Assembly (NCBI RefSeq): GCF_014190915.1
Contig: NZ_JACHVU010000001.1
Location: 558,001 to 622,000, forward strand
DNA: 64,000 nucleotides
Direction of reading: 5' to 3'
Source: Mycolicibacterium iranicum
Lineage (GTDB): Bacteria > Actinomycetota > Actinomycetes > Mycobacteriales > Mycobacteriaceae
The position numbers and the translations under genes were made by a program. Shown here piece by piece: positions 45,587 through 54,428 of the stretch. The first letter of the stretch is position 1; each line of letters starts with the position of its first letter. The notes beneath the pieces were generated by a model. It had not been told where the DNA came from and did no database searches. It was given only the letters and a program-made list of their open reading frames with translations.

Positions 45587-46777
45587 GTGCATCGCAGGCC
45601 TCCTGCAGTACCGGTGTACCGGCCCGACATCTACACTCGCTCAGCACTTCTGGACCCTTACCCGCACTACCGCGCCCTGCGCGAGCTGGGTTCTGTGGTG
45701 TGGCTGGCCCGTCACCGCCTCTACGCGCTCCCACGCTATGCCGAGTGCAAACAGACCCTGCGCGACGACGGCATGTTTCTATCCGGCCACGGAGTGGCGG
45801 CCAATCCGCTGGCGAATCGACTGTCGCGCGGGACCACTCTCAACAGCGACGGCGCCGACCACGATCGGCGGCGCAAGCTCGTCGCGCACAGGTTGATGCC
45901 GCGGGCTCTGCGCAGCCTGGGTGACGATGTCGACGCGCAGGCCCGGTCCCTGGTTGACGACGCCGTGCGCAAGGGCACCGTGGACGCGGTTGCCGACCTC
46001 GCCGCGGCCCTCCCGTTATCAGTGGTGCCCGACCTGGTGGGCTGGCCCCGGGATGAGCGGGCGCATCTCCTCGACTGGGCTGCGGCCACGTTCGACATTC
46101 TCGGCCCGACCAACCGGCAGTCCGTCCAGGCGGTGCCGCGCAGTCTGCAGATGCTGAGCTTCGCCCGCCGCGTGGTGCGTGAGCGCAACGTGCTGCCGGG
46201 AAGCATGGCGCACGAGCTGCTCCTCGCCGTGGACGAGGGCACTGTGGCCGTCGAGGAGGTGCCGGCCCTTCTCATCGACTACATCGCCCCGTCAATCGAC
46301 ACAACGATCAGCGCGATCTCCAGTGGGATGTACCTGTTCGCCACTCATCCCGAACAGTGGCAGCTGCTCAAGCAAGAGCCCACCCTCATGCCCAACGCCG
46401 TCAACGAGATCGTGCGTTTCGAGTCACCGCTGCGCGCGTTCACTCGGAAGATGTTGGGCGACAGCGATATCGGTGGGATGCAGTTGCCCGGCGGTGCGCG
46501 TGTGCTGGTGATGTACGCCTCTGCCAACCGTGACGAACGGGAATGGGACGAGCCCGACACCTTCGACATCCGCAACAATGCGGGGCGCCACCTCGGATTC
46601 GGCAGCGGCGCGCACGCGTGCGCCGGGCAGGGCCTGGCACGGCTGGAGACCACCGCAATGCTCACAGCGCTCGTCGAACGGGTCGACCGCATCGAGATCG
46701 TCGCCGAGCCGACGTGGGCCGTCAACAACATCATCCACCGGCATGAGCACCTCCCGGTGAGGCTCATCCCCACGTGA
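45587..46777 (+). CDS. Cytochrome P450
   Basis: The 396-residue protein has the I-helix IAPSIDTTISAI, ExxR as NEIVRF, and the haem-binding FGSGAHACAGQGLA with the Cys ligand. The start is the GTG at 45587, four bases after the hydroxylase stop. It probably makes the first hydroxylation or demethylation of the operon's substrate. No ferredoxin gene is adjacent, so electrons must come from elsewhere. The P450 family cannot be assigned. Confidence 0.92.
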   Translation: MHRRPPAVPVYRPDIYTRSALLDPYPHYRALRELGSVVWLARHRLYALPRYAECKQTLRDDGMFLSGHGVAANPLANRLSRGTTLNSDGADHDRRRKLVAHRLMPRALRSLGDDVDAQARSLVDDAVRKGTVDAVADLAAALPLSVVPDLVGWPRDERAHLLDWAAATFDILGPTNRQSVQAVPRSLQMLSFARRVVRERNVLPGSMAHELLLAVDEGTVAVEEVPALLIDYIAPSIDTTISAISSGMYLFATHPEQWQLLKQEPTLMPNAVNEIVRFESPLRAFTRKMLGDSDIGGMQLPGGARVLVMYASANRDEREWDEPDTFDIRNNAGRHLGFGSGAHACAGQGLARLETTAMLTALVERVDRIEIVAEPTWAVNNIIHRHEHLPVRLIPT

Positions 46778-46928
46778 TGACAGTGCCCACTGCACACGCA
46801 GCGGCGGGTCACACCGCGAAGGCCTTATGACGTGGTCTTCGGGGCAGAAGTACAGCAAGCCCCCCGCGGCCCGCCGCGTCTTGGCACAGTAGGGGTCGAC
46901 TGCCGCTGCATCTCGACAGAGGGACACC

Positions 46929-47756
46929 GTGACGACACCGCCGCCGAACAACGGCTATCCCCCGAATTACGGCTATCCGCCGCCGCCTGGCTATCCGCCG
47001 AACTACGGCTATCCGCTGTGGTCCGAACAGCCGGCCGCCAAGCGCGGCAACCCGCTCGGCCTGGTCGCTTTGATCACCGCGCTACTGGGCGTGGCCTGTG
47101 TTCCGTTCGTACTGACGGTCAGCGGCGTCTTGCTGTCAATGGCGCTCGTTCTCGGGGTTGTTGCCCTGTGCCTACCGAGACGGCCCAAGACGACCAGCGT
47201 CGGCGCAATCGGCGTGTCGGTGGTCGGCGTGGTGATCAGCGCCGCGCGGTTGATGTCGACGATCCCCGGCGACTCTGATCCGGCGCAGTCGGCCGAAAAC
47301 CCGCGGCCGAGTGACGATCCCACTGTCAATGCTGCGCCGGGAACCCGCCAGAACCCTCTGCCCATCGGCGAAACGGTGACCGATCCCGGCTGGACGGTAA
47401 CGCTCGGCACACCACGTGAGGCCGGGGCGGAGGTGGCGGCCGCCGACCCGTCGAATGCACCGCCCCCTGCTGGGATGGAGTTCTGGATCGTGCCTGTACG
47501 CGCGGCGTACACCCATGCCGGTGGCACGCCGGTGTACCCGTCGGTGGAGGTCTTGGTGGAGTTTCGCGATGCCGAGAACCGCAACTTCCGCGAGGGCTGC
47601 GGCGTCATCCCCGACTCGTTGCTCGCCGTAGGTGAGATGCACGTGGGAGACGTCGTGGAAGCGAACACCTGTGTGGCGGTGCCGGCGGGTGCCGACGGAT
47701 TGTGGGCACTGACGATCGCCGTCTTCAATGACCCGGTGTTCTTCACCGCCCGATAA
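46929..47756 (+). CDS. DUF4190/DUF4352-type membrane protein
   Basis: The 275-residue protein has a Pro/Tyr/Gly-rich N-terminal tail (NGYPPNYGYPPPPGYPP), two transmembrane helices (about 43-68 and 72-108) as in DUF4190, and an extracytoplasmic beta-domain of the DUF4352 type with two Cys (EGCGVIP, ANTCVAV). The start is a GTG at 46929. Function unknown; it stands apart from the operon and may be an envelope or telokin-like protein. Confidence 0.75.
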   Translation: MTTPPPNNGYPPNYGYPPPPGYPPNYGYPLWSEQPAAKRGNPLGLVALITALLGVACVPFVLTVSGVLLSMALVLGVVALCLPRRPKTTSVGAIGVSVVGVVISAARLMSTIPGDSDPAQSAENPRPSDDPTVNAAPGTRQNPLPIGETVTDPGWTVTLGTPREAGAEVAAADPSNAPPPAGMEFWIVPVRAAYTHAGGTPVYPSVEVLVEFRDAENRNFREGCGVIPDSLLAVGEMHVGDVVEANTCVAVPAGADGLWALTIAVFNDPVFFTAR

Positions 47757-47774
47757 CTCCACCGTTCGGGACGC

Positions 47775-48446
47775 TCAGGCAGCCCCCGTCACGGCGTCGA
47801 TCGCACCGACGGTGATCTGGAAGGGGCCCTGCTGTTTGTCGAGGATGTAGACCGACACCTGGTCGATGGTCGACGGGTCGAGAACCGCAGGGGCATCGGG
47901 TGCCGGGTCGAGACGCATACCGACCGGCTCAAAGGACCCGAGGGGCAGGTCGTAGCGACGGGAAACGCCGGCCTCGGTCCGAAAGCGCTGAATGTAGGAC
48001 CACGGCTGGTCGACGACGCCGACCTTCATCACGTAGGTCTTCCCGTCGCCCTGCGCCTGCACACCAAGCGACGTCGCTCCGGCTGCCCGTCGCCCGAGAC
48101 CGGGGTCTTGCGGACTACGGGCCGAGGCGAACCCGCCGTTGTTCTCCAGGGAGAGGACGCCGGAGAACACGAGCCCGTCGTCGAAGGTGATCCTCGAGGT
48201 GGACCTGCCGCCCATGACGGGGTCGTTGACCGTCGTCCAGGTCGCCACCGCATCCGCGGTGCCGAGGTCGACGAGTACGACGGCGGCCCCTTCCGTTGCG
48301 GGGACCTGTGCAGAAGCGCGAGACGCCGCAGGCGTCGTCTCGTCACGGCCCGGGGCGTGCCCGGCGCAGGACACCACCAGAAGCGCCCAGCAGCAGCCGG
48401 CCGCGACACCGGCCAGCTGTGGCCCGTTCCGACGATCGCCCAGCAC
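47775..48446 (-). CDS. CIA30-family lipoprotein
   Basis: The 223-residue protein has a lipobox VVSC near residues 24-27 after a hydrophobic segment, and a CIA30-type beta-sandwich (about residues 60-215) with NDPVMGGRSTSRITF and LENNGGFASARS. The family is named for a mitochondrial complex I assembly factor but is also found as exported carbohydrate-binding-like proteins in bacteria. Function here unknown. Confidence 0.8.
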   Translation of the reverse strand: MLGDRRNGPQLAGVAAGCCWALLVVSCAGHAPGRDETTPAASRASAQVPATEGAAVVLVDLGTADAVATWTTVNDPVMGGRSTSRITFDDGLVFSGVLSLENNGGFASARSPQDPGLGRRAAGATSLGVQAQGDGKTYVMKVGVVDQPWSYIQRFRTEAGVSRRYDLPLGSFEPVGMRLDPAPDAPAVLDPSTIDQVSVYILDKQQGPFQITVGAIDAVTGAA

Positions 48447-48492
48447 TGCGCGCCATCCTCCCGTCAGGTCACCGTAGTGGGCATCGGAACGG

Positions 48493-48963
48493 TCAGCACC
48501 CGCTCGGGGAGGATCCGATCTCGTTGCCCCGCATGGGCATACCGTCGATCACGGCATAGATCGTCTGTAGATCCGGCACACCGTCCACGCGGAACTTCTC
48601 GCTTCCATCCTTGCCGATCAGCAGCGCAGTGAAGGCTCCCGTGTCGATGGCGTACTTTGCCCTAAGCTCGTGAGCCTCGTCGGCTCCGATGATCTCGCCG
48701 CCGAGAGTGCTGGTGCCCTCGCGCACGACGACCCCGGTCACCATGTCGCGATCGGCGAACTCGCACTCGCCCGCCTCGATGCGGCCCAGCGTCTCGACGA
48801 GCCTGGGATCGGTGTCCGCGGGCGCGAACAGCAGTAGAGGACGGCGTTGCCACAGATAGTCACCGAGTTCGGTGGCCAAGGCCGGAGCGGACACGGCGAC
48901 AGCGCTGGTGACCAGAACCGTGAAGAGAAGCGCCAGCCGCACGACGCTGCGCATGAGGGGCAT
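48493..48963 (-). CDS. Secreted DUF4174-like protein
   Basis: From the ATG at 48963 the 156-residue product has a signal peptide (SVVRLALLFTVLVTSAVAVS, cleavage after ALA) and a DUF4174-like domain with LWQRRPLLLFAPADTDPRL, DRDMVTG and LIGKDGSEKFR, a thioredoxin-like pattern without the CxxC pair. Function unknown. It follows the SpoIIM-like gene on the same strand. Confidence 0.75.
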   Translation of the reverse strand: MPLMRSVVRLALLFTVLVTSAVAVSAPALATELGDYLWQRRPLLLFAPADTDPRLVETLGRIEAGECEFADRDMVTGVVVREGTSTLGGEIIGADEAHELRAKYAIDTGAFTALLIGKDGSEKFRVDGVPDLQTIYAVIDGMPMRGNEIGSSPSGC

Positions 48964-49033
48964 AGTGCTTCCGGAGTCTACCGATTCACGTCCGGTGGCG
49001 TGGTTGACTAGATCCGAGCAGGGCGGTCGCCCT

Positions 49034-49816
49034 TCACAGCAGCATTTGGCTGAGCGGGTGGACGAGGTACCGCAGCGAGTAGGCCTCCCATACGGCGCCG
49101 ACGACCAGCAGGGCGAGCGCCGGGAGGGCGAGAAGACCCATCCGCCGGAGTCCGCGAAGGTAGCCCTGGCGGCGGTTCTGCGCGTGGACGGTTCGGGGGA
49201 GCAGCCAGCTCGTGCCGAGTAGATAGGCACCGAGCAACAGAAGGACGTAGGCCTGGAGTTCGATGACGAAGGTCAGGGAGTGGGGGATGAGCGCCACCCA
49301 GCCTGTGGGCGTGGCCGGGACGAGGGTGATGCCCGTTTCCACGGCCCAGTACGCGAAGAGCGCGCAACCCGCGAACGGCACGACCAGTGACGGCACCACG
49401 ATCGTCAGCAGACTGAGCCGAAAGACGTTGACAGCGAGGATCGTCAGAGCGAACAGCGGCGGGTTGGCGAAGAGCGCTCCCACCAATTCCGCCGTGCCGT
49501 CGTCCACCAACTCGGCGGCTCGCGCTTCGGACAGCGCGGGGAAGGCGAGCCCGAGACCGAAACCGAGGAGAGCCAACCCGTACGCGGCCGCGTTGATGAC
49601 GAGGTACGCGCGCAGATTGCTGCGGATGAGCCGAAACGGACGGCGCCACAGGGGTGTACGGCTCCCGGGATTCGAGGTCGGCAGGTGCGGGCCGTCAGTG
49701 GCGCCGCCGTCAGTAGCGCCGCCGTTGCCTCCGCGGTTGCTGTCGTCGGCGGTCAGGACGGCCTGGCCTTGTGCGTCCAGCGGTCGGGGTCGGTCTCCAG
49801 AGCGGCCCGGTCCCAC
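49034..49816 (-). CDS. SpoIIM-like (DUF95) membrane protein
   Basis: The protein has a stage II sporulation M-type domain: five to six hydrophobic helices with FANPPLFALTILAVNVFRLS, IPHSLTFVIELQAYVLLLLG and SLRYLVHPLS. Bacterial members of this family are integral membrane proteins, often of unknown role. The start is uncertain: a GTG at 49816 overlaps the preceding gene by 64 bases; no closer start codon exists in frame, except CTG codons. Confidence 0.65.
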   Translation of the reverse strand: MGPGRSGDRPRPLDAQGQAVLTADDSNRGGNGGATDGGATDGPHLPTSNPGSRTPLWRRPFRLIRSNLRAYLVINAAAYGLALLGFGLGLAFPALSEARAAELVDDGTAELVGALFANPPLFALTILAVNVFRLSLLTIVVPSLVVPFAGCALFAYWAVETGITLVPATPTGWVALIPHSLTFVIELQAYVLLLLGAYLLGTSWLLPRTVHAQNRRQGYLRGLRRMGLLALPALALLVVGAVWEAYSLRYLVHPLSQMLL

Positions 49817-50697
49817 CCCATCAGATCGGCCGCAGCGCCGTAGGTGAACTCGAGGAAGTCCATCACCAGCGCATCGGGGTCCTCGGCCTGGCGTGCCACC
49901 TCGTAGGGCAACAGATACTGCCGCAATCCGGTGTCGTAGAAGGCTCCCGCCGGACATCCCGCGGCCTTGGCGAATCCGTCCGGTTCGGGATAGGCGTACG
50001 AGTAGAACGCCCCCTCCTCCCCGCCACCGGGCCAGAAACCGCAGCTGCTCAGTTCATGGGAGTAACCCTCCTCCATCACCCAGTCGCCGCAGTTGGGCGC
50101 GCCACCCGGATGTGGGGGTGCCGGGCGACCCGAGAACCGGGTGCAGGCCATGTCGAAGGAGCCCCAGAAGAAATGCACAGGGCTGACCTTGCCGACGAAC
50201 CGGGCACGGAAGGCTCCGATCACCCGGTCGGCCTGCACCAGCTGTCGCCAGAAGGCCGTGGCGGCCGCGGGGTCGTAACCGGTGTGGTGGTCCTCGGCGA
50301 ACGGCACCGCCGGGTCTACTTCGTTGGGGCCCCGCGAGATGTCCGCGTCGATCCCCAATCTGGCGAGGGTGCCCAGCACCGCCCCGTGGAACTGGGCCAC
50401 GGAGGCGTCGCGCAGGCCGATGGTGTCTGCCCCGCCGTCGCTCACGCGTAGGGCCAGCACGTGGTCGACGAAATCGAATTCCATGTCGAAGGTCTCGGTG
50501 CCCGCCGGGATCGCCGACGTCGTCAAGCCTCGCGGCGTCACGTAGAGCGGCACCTGCCACCAGTGGTTGACCAGAGGCGCGTGCGCCAGCCGCACCTTGC
50601 CCACGATCTGGCTCCACATATGCAGCGACCTGCGGGTCGGTTCCCAGTCGTCGACCCGTAGCGCCGGCCAGCCCGCGCCCGCTCGGACATCCGTCAT
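49753..50697 (-). CDS. DUF5996 family protein
   Basis: The 314-residue protein, from the ATG at 50697 (MTDVRAGAGWPALRVDDWEP), matches DUF5996: TRRSLHMWSQIVGKVRL, LVNHWWQVPLYVTPRGLTTS, and FFWGSFDMACTRFSGRPAPP. The family is widespread but has no known function. The frame is open far upstream to 52146, but that part is an antisense shadow. Confidence 0.85.
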   Translation of the reverse strand: MTDVRAGAGWPALRVDDWEPTRRSLHMWSQIVGKVRLAHAPLVNHWWQVPLYVTPRGLTTSAIPAGTETFDMEFDFVDHVLALRVSDGGADTIGLRDASVAQFHGAVLGTLARLGIDADISRGPNEVDPAVPFAEDHHTGYDPAAATAFWRQLVQADRVIGAFRARFVGKVSPVHFFWGSFDMACTRFSGRPAPPHPGGAPNCGDWVMEEGYSHELSSCGFWPGGGEEGAFYSYAYPEPDGFAKAAGCPAGAFYDTGLRQYLLPYEVARQAEDPDALVMDFLEFTYGAAADLMGWDRAALETDPDRWTHKARPS

Positions 50698-50843
50698 TCG
50701 AACCTCCCTGATGTTGCAGCACCGAACGAGTTCCGCCGGGGCAGCCCGGACGACGACACCATCCTTCATCGTTTGGCCCCTTGCGTCGACTGGCGCGAAT
50801 GCCGTTGCGGGAGAGAAGGCGGCAACCGCGACCCCGGCGGGGG

Positions 50844-51482
50844 CTACGACGAACCCGCGGACCCGTCGGAATCGGACGCCGGATCGGGATTGAGGATGTA
50901 CAGCCCGGCGACCGACCGGTCGTCCCGGAACGTGACACGAGCGACGAAGTCCCCGGCCTCGAAATGCAGCGGCGTGTTGGTCGTGGTGAAGTCGCCGGCG
51001 CGCACGACATCGGTGTCGCCGTGTCGTTCGTACGCCCCGGCCAACCCCGCGAAGTAGGCCCACGCCTCGGCGAGACCGTCCTCGGTGAGCCCGGCACGCA
51101 TCGTCGCGTCGAAGCGCGCGGTGACCTCGGCCCACCGGGAATGGGCGAGATCCTCGATGATCGACCGGGCGAGCTCGTCGGCCCCGGGTAGTGGACTCGT
51201 CGTCATGGCTTCTCCGTTTCGTGGATCGATGGGCTTGCCGTACCGCTGGAACGCGGCCTGACGCGACACACCGAGGACGTCGCCGATCTCCTGCCACGTG
51301 CGCCCGGCGTCTCTGGCCTGCTGCACCGCCGCGGCGAGGAACCTCTCGGCGCCGTCCTGAACGCCGCGGGCGGTGCGGACCAGCTCGAGCGCATCGTGGT
51401 GACCCCCCAGAACGGGGGCCGCCAGCACCCTGCCGAGCTGGCGGTGGAGCTGTTGGGCAAGGTCGGTGGATGACTCGGCCAC
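50844..51482 (-). CDS. Helix-turn-helix protein fused to DUF3887
   Basis: The 212-residue product starts at a GTG at 51482. The N-terminal part (about 35-85) has a helix-turn-helix (TWQEIGDVLGVSRQAAFQRY), then a short linker and a DUF3887 domain (about 100-195; FDATMRAGLTEDGLAEAWAYF and ...DFVARVTFRDD). It is likely an autoregulated DNA-binding protein; two palindromes lie immediately upstream. Target genes unknown. Confidence 0.8.
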   Translation of the reverse strand: MAESSTDLAQQLHRQLGRVLAAPVLGGHHDALELVRTARGVQDGAERFLAAAVQQARDAGRTWQEIGDVLGVSRQAAFQRYGKPIDPRNGEAMTTSPLPGADELARSIIEDLAHSRWAEVTARFDATMRAGLTEDGLAEAWAYFAGLAGAYERHGDTDVVRAGDFTTTNTPLHFEAGDFVARVTFRDDRSVAGLYILNPDPASDSDGSAGSS

Positions 51483-51483
51483 G

Positions 51484-51531
51484 TGTCATGTTTAGGTTGA
51501 CACTGGAGCCGCTGTCAAGATTATCTTGACA
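51484..51531 (-). promoter_or_regulatory. Paired operators over a likely leaderless promoter
   Basis: The perfect palindrome tgtcaagat-t-atcttgaca (51513-51531) and a second site gtgtca-N9-tgacac (51483-51503) lie directly before the DUF3887 gene. On the minus strand a TTGACA (51518-51513) is a good -35 box; a -10-like stretch falls about 17-18 bases later, so transcription would begin very near the GTG start. Both palindromes would overlap the promoter. Confidence 0.65.
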
Positions 51532-51575
51532 CGGCCATACCCGCACGCGGTCGGCCCTACCCCGCCCGAGGGCCC

Positions 51576-53015
51576 CTACCCGATGGCCCACAATCCCAGG
51601 CTGAGCACGAAGGCGCTGAGGCCGAGCGTGGTCTCCAGCACGGTCCACGTCTTCAGCGTGGTCTTCACGTCCATACCAAAGAACCGGCTGACCAACCAGA
51701 AGCCGGAGTCGTTGACGTGCGACAGCACGGTCGCACCCGCGGCGATGGCGATGACCAGCGCTGTGAGCTGGATACTGCCGAGCCCTGCTGAGGCAACGGC
51801 CGCGCTGAGCAGCCCGGCGGTCGTCGTCAGCGCGACCGTGGCAGACCCCTGCGCGACCCGCAGCAGGGTGGAGATGACGAACGCCTGAAGGATCAACGAG
51901 ATGCCGAGATTCGACAGCGAGGAGCTCAACGCGTCGCCGATACCGCTCAGTCGCAGCACGCCGCCGAACATGCCGCCGGCGCCGGTGATCAGGATGATGG
52001 CGCAGATGGGCCCCAGCGCGTTGTCGAGGATGTCGCTGACATCGGCCATCGAGCGGTTGCGCAACCCCAGCAGCAGTGTCGCCACCAACACGGTGATCAA
52101 CAGCGCAATCGGTGTGTTGCCCAACAACTTCAAGTATTCGGCCCACGTCGCGCCTTCCTCGATGACACCGGCGGTCATCAGGGTGTCGAGCACGGTGTTG
52201 AACGAGATCAGGACGAACGGCAGGAGCAGGACCACGAGCACGGTGAGGAAGGAGGGCGCCGTCCGCGTGACGGTGGTCCCTGTGCCGCGTCCGCCAGCCG
52301 CAGGCACGCCGTCGTCGTCGGTATCAGTGTCGCGACCGCCGTTGATCTCGCCGAACAGCGAGGCCGGGATGTCGACGTATACCCGTCGTCCGATCACCTG
52401 GGAGACCAGGAAGGCGCCGACATACCAGGACACGACGGCGACCGGGACGCCGATGATCAGGGTCAGACCGATGTTGGCGCCGAGCAGTTCGGAGGCAGCC
52501 ACCGGACCCGGGTGAGGCGGCACGATCGCGTGCATGGCCGCGAAGGCGCCTGCCGCCGGGAACGCATACAGCAGGATCGAACCGCCGAAGCGCCGCGCCA
52601 CCGTCATGATGATCGGCAGGAACACCACGAGGCCCGCGTCGAAGAAGATCGGGAAACCGAACAGCAGCGCGGCCACGCCGAGCGCCAGGGGAGCGCGCTT
52701 CTCACCGAACCGGCCGATCAGCGTATCCGCGAGAACCTGTGCACCACCGGTGGTTTCGAGCAGTCTGCCGATCATCACGCCGAACCCGACGAGTAGGGCC
52801 ACCGAGCCGAGCGTGTTCGAGAAGCCGTACGTCAACGCGCTCGGAACATCGGCCACCGGGATCCCGGCGGCCAGCGCGGTCAATGCGCTCACCAGCACCA
52901 GGGCCACGAAGGCGTGCAGCTTGACCTTGATGATCAGGAACAGCAGCAGGGCCACTGCGCCCGCGGCGATCAAGAGGAGCGTGGACGTCCCGTATGCCGG
53001 ATCAATGGCTTCCAT
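51576..53015 (-). CDS. gntP: Gluconate:proton symporter
   Basis: The 479-residue protein belongs to the GntP family: twelve or more hydrophobic helices, with GFGVMIGRLLETTGGAQVLA, FPIFFDAGLVVFLPI, and HAIVPPHPGPVAASELLGAN. It imports gluconate or a related aldonate for phosphorylation by GntK. It follows gntK after 36 bases on the same strand, so the two form an operon. Confidence 0.9.
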   Translation of the reverse strand: MEAIDPAYGTSTLLLIAAGAVALLLFLIIKVKLHAFVALVLVSALTALAAGIPVADVPSALTYGFSNTLGSVALLVGFGVMIGRLLETTGGAQVLADTLIGRFGEKRAPLALGVAALLFGFPIFFDAGLVVFLPIIMTVARRFGGSILLYAFPAAGAFAAMHAIVPPHPGPVAASELLGANIGLTLIIGVPVAVVSWYVGAFLVSQVIGRRVYVDIPASLFGEINGGRDTDTDDDGVPAAGGRGTGTTVTRTAPSFLTVLVVLLLPFVLISFNTVLDTLMTAGVIEEGATWAEYLKLLGNTPIALLITVLVATLLLGLRNRSMADVSDILDNALGPICAIILITGAGGMFGGVLRLSGIGDALSSSLSNLGISLILQAFVISTLLRVAQGSATVALTTTAGLLSAAVASAGLGSIQLTALVIAIAAGATVLSHVNDSGFWLVSRFFGMDVKTTLKTWTVLETTLGLSAFVLSLGLWAIG

Positions 53016-53051
53016 GGAAAGTCCCTCCCGCGGTGATGTCAGCGCGTCGAA

Positions 53052-53567
53052 TCATCGGTCCTCCTTCTCGGCTTTCTCCGGAACAGTTGTGGCGATGTAA
53101 CTTTCGATGATCAGATCAATGGTCTGGGCCACGTCGATGGCGACACCGTGCTCATCGGGTTCGAGGGGTTCCAGCGTCTCGAACTGAGAGGCCAGCAGCG
53201 CTGCGGGCATGAAATGTCCCGGGCGACTTGCCTGTCGCCGGCCGATGGTTTCGAGGGTGCCCTCAAGGTGCAGGAACTCGATCCCGGCGCAGTGTCTGCG
53301 CAGCTGGTCGCGGTATCGGCGTTTCAGCGCCGAGCAGCTCATCACTCCGCCGTCGCGGTGCAGCGCCAGCCACTCGCCGATCGATTCCAGCCATGGGTGG
53401 CGGTCCTGGTCGTTGAGGGGATGGCCGGCCGTCATTTTCGCGATGTTCTCCGGCGGGTGGAAGTCGTCCGCGTCGGCGAAGGGAACGCGCAGTCGTTGCG
53501 CCAGCGCGGCGCCAACGGTCGACTTTCCTGACCCCGATACACCCATGACGACGATTGGTGATGCCAT
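53052..53567 (-). CDS. gntK: Gluconokinase
   Basis: The 171-residue protein has the P-loop VMGVSGSGKSTVGAALAQ, the D-rich ADADDFHPPENIAKMTAG, and SCSALKRRYRDQLR, as in GntK gluconate kinases, which make 6-phosphogluconate for the pentose phosphate pathway. It is the first gene of the gntKP operon and divergent from the regulator at 53690. Confidence 0.95.
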   Translation of the reverse strand: MASPIVVMGVSGSGKSTVGAALAQRLRVPFADADDFHPPENIAKMTAGHPLNDQDRHPWLESIGEWLALHRDGGVMSCSALKRRYRDQLRRHCAGIEFLHLEGTLETIGRRQASRPGHFMPAALLASQFETLEPLEPDEHGVAIDVAQTIDLIIESYIATTVPEKAEKEDR

Positions 53568-53680
53568 GCCCTCTACCTATTCGATGTGTCCGTCATCACA
53601 TAGCTTGGCGCAATCGTCATACTATTGCAAGGGCTACGAGGGAAAGAGATTCTCTACCGATGCCGGTACGTCTCTGACAT

Positions 53681-53692
53681 CATCAATTGATG
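53681..53692. promoter_or_regulatory. Palindrome overlapping the start codon of the FadR-type gene
   Basis: The perfect 12-base palindrome catcaattgatg includes the ATG at 53690. Because it lies at the 5' end of the regulator gene, it could be an autoregulatory site, or part of control of the gntKP operon whose start is 114 bases away. Confidence 0.4.
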
Positions 53693-54400
53693 CTCGATCG
53701 GCCGAACCCCGGCGCCCTCCACGGCAGTTTGCTGACTGCCCTGGGGACCGCGATCGTGTCCGGTCGGTACCCACCCGGGCGGGTTCTCACCCTCGACGGA
53801 GTGAATGCCGAGCACGGGGTGTCCCGCAGCGTCGCCCGCGAAGCGATTCGTGTGCTCGAGTCGATGGGCATGGTGGAGTCCCGGCGAAGGGTCGGCATCA
53901 CGGTGCAGCCCGCCGAGAAGTGGAACGTCTTCGATCCGATGCTGATCCGGTGGCGGCTGGACGTCGGCGACCGCACAGCGCTGCTGGTGTCGCTGTCGGA
54001 ACTCCGACTGGGGTTCGAGCCGGCTGCGGCGGCACTGGCCGCGCGTCGGGCGACCCCGCACCAGTGCCGGGTGATGGCGTCGGCGGTCTCCGACATGATG
54101 GTGCACGGCCGATCCGGCGATCTCGACGCATACCTGCTGGCGGACAAGCTGTTTCACCAGACGCTCTTGGAGGCCAGCGGGAACGGGATGTTCCGGGCCC
54201 TCACCGGCGTCGTCGACGAGGTGCTCACCGGCCGGACCCAGCACGGGATGATGCCCGAGAAGCCCAACATCGCGGCGATCGCCCTGCACGACGATGTCGC
54301 GCGCGCGATCAGGATGGGTGAGACGAAGCAGGCCGAGCAGGCGATGCGCGCGATCATCGACGAGGCCGCGTCGGCCGTTGTCGAGGAGTTCCCCTCGTGA
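53690..54400 (+). CDS. FadR-type GntR-family regulator of the gluconate locus
   Basis: The 236-residue protein (ATG at 53690; a TTG at 53687 is in frame) has an N-terminal GntR winged helix (GVSRSVAREAIRVLESMGMV) and a FadR/FCD C-terminal domain with metal-binding-type residues (LLADKLFHQTLLEASGN, IALHDDVARAI). It lies divergent from gntK and is probably the gluconate-responsive repressor. Confidence 0.85.
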   Translation: MLDRPNPGALHGSLLTALGTAIVSGRYPPGRVLTLDGVNAEHGVSRSVAREAIRVLESMGMVESRRRVGITVQPAEKWNVFDPMLIRWRLDVGDRTALLVSLSELRLGFEPAAAALAARRATPHQCRVMASAVSDMMVHGRSGDLDAYLLADKLFHQTLLEASGNGMFRALTGVVDEVLTGRTQHGMMPEKPNIAAIALHDDVARAIRMGETKQAEQAMRAIIDEAASAVVEEFPS

Positions 54401-54428
54401 CTCGCCCGCGCTGACGACGTCCCGCGGA

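Noticed and set aside
50698..52146. Long upstream extension of the DUF5996 frame
   Set aside because: The extension runs through the DUF3887 gene and part of gntP in another frame and is Arg-rich; family homology begins at the ATG at 50697.
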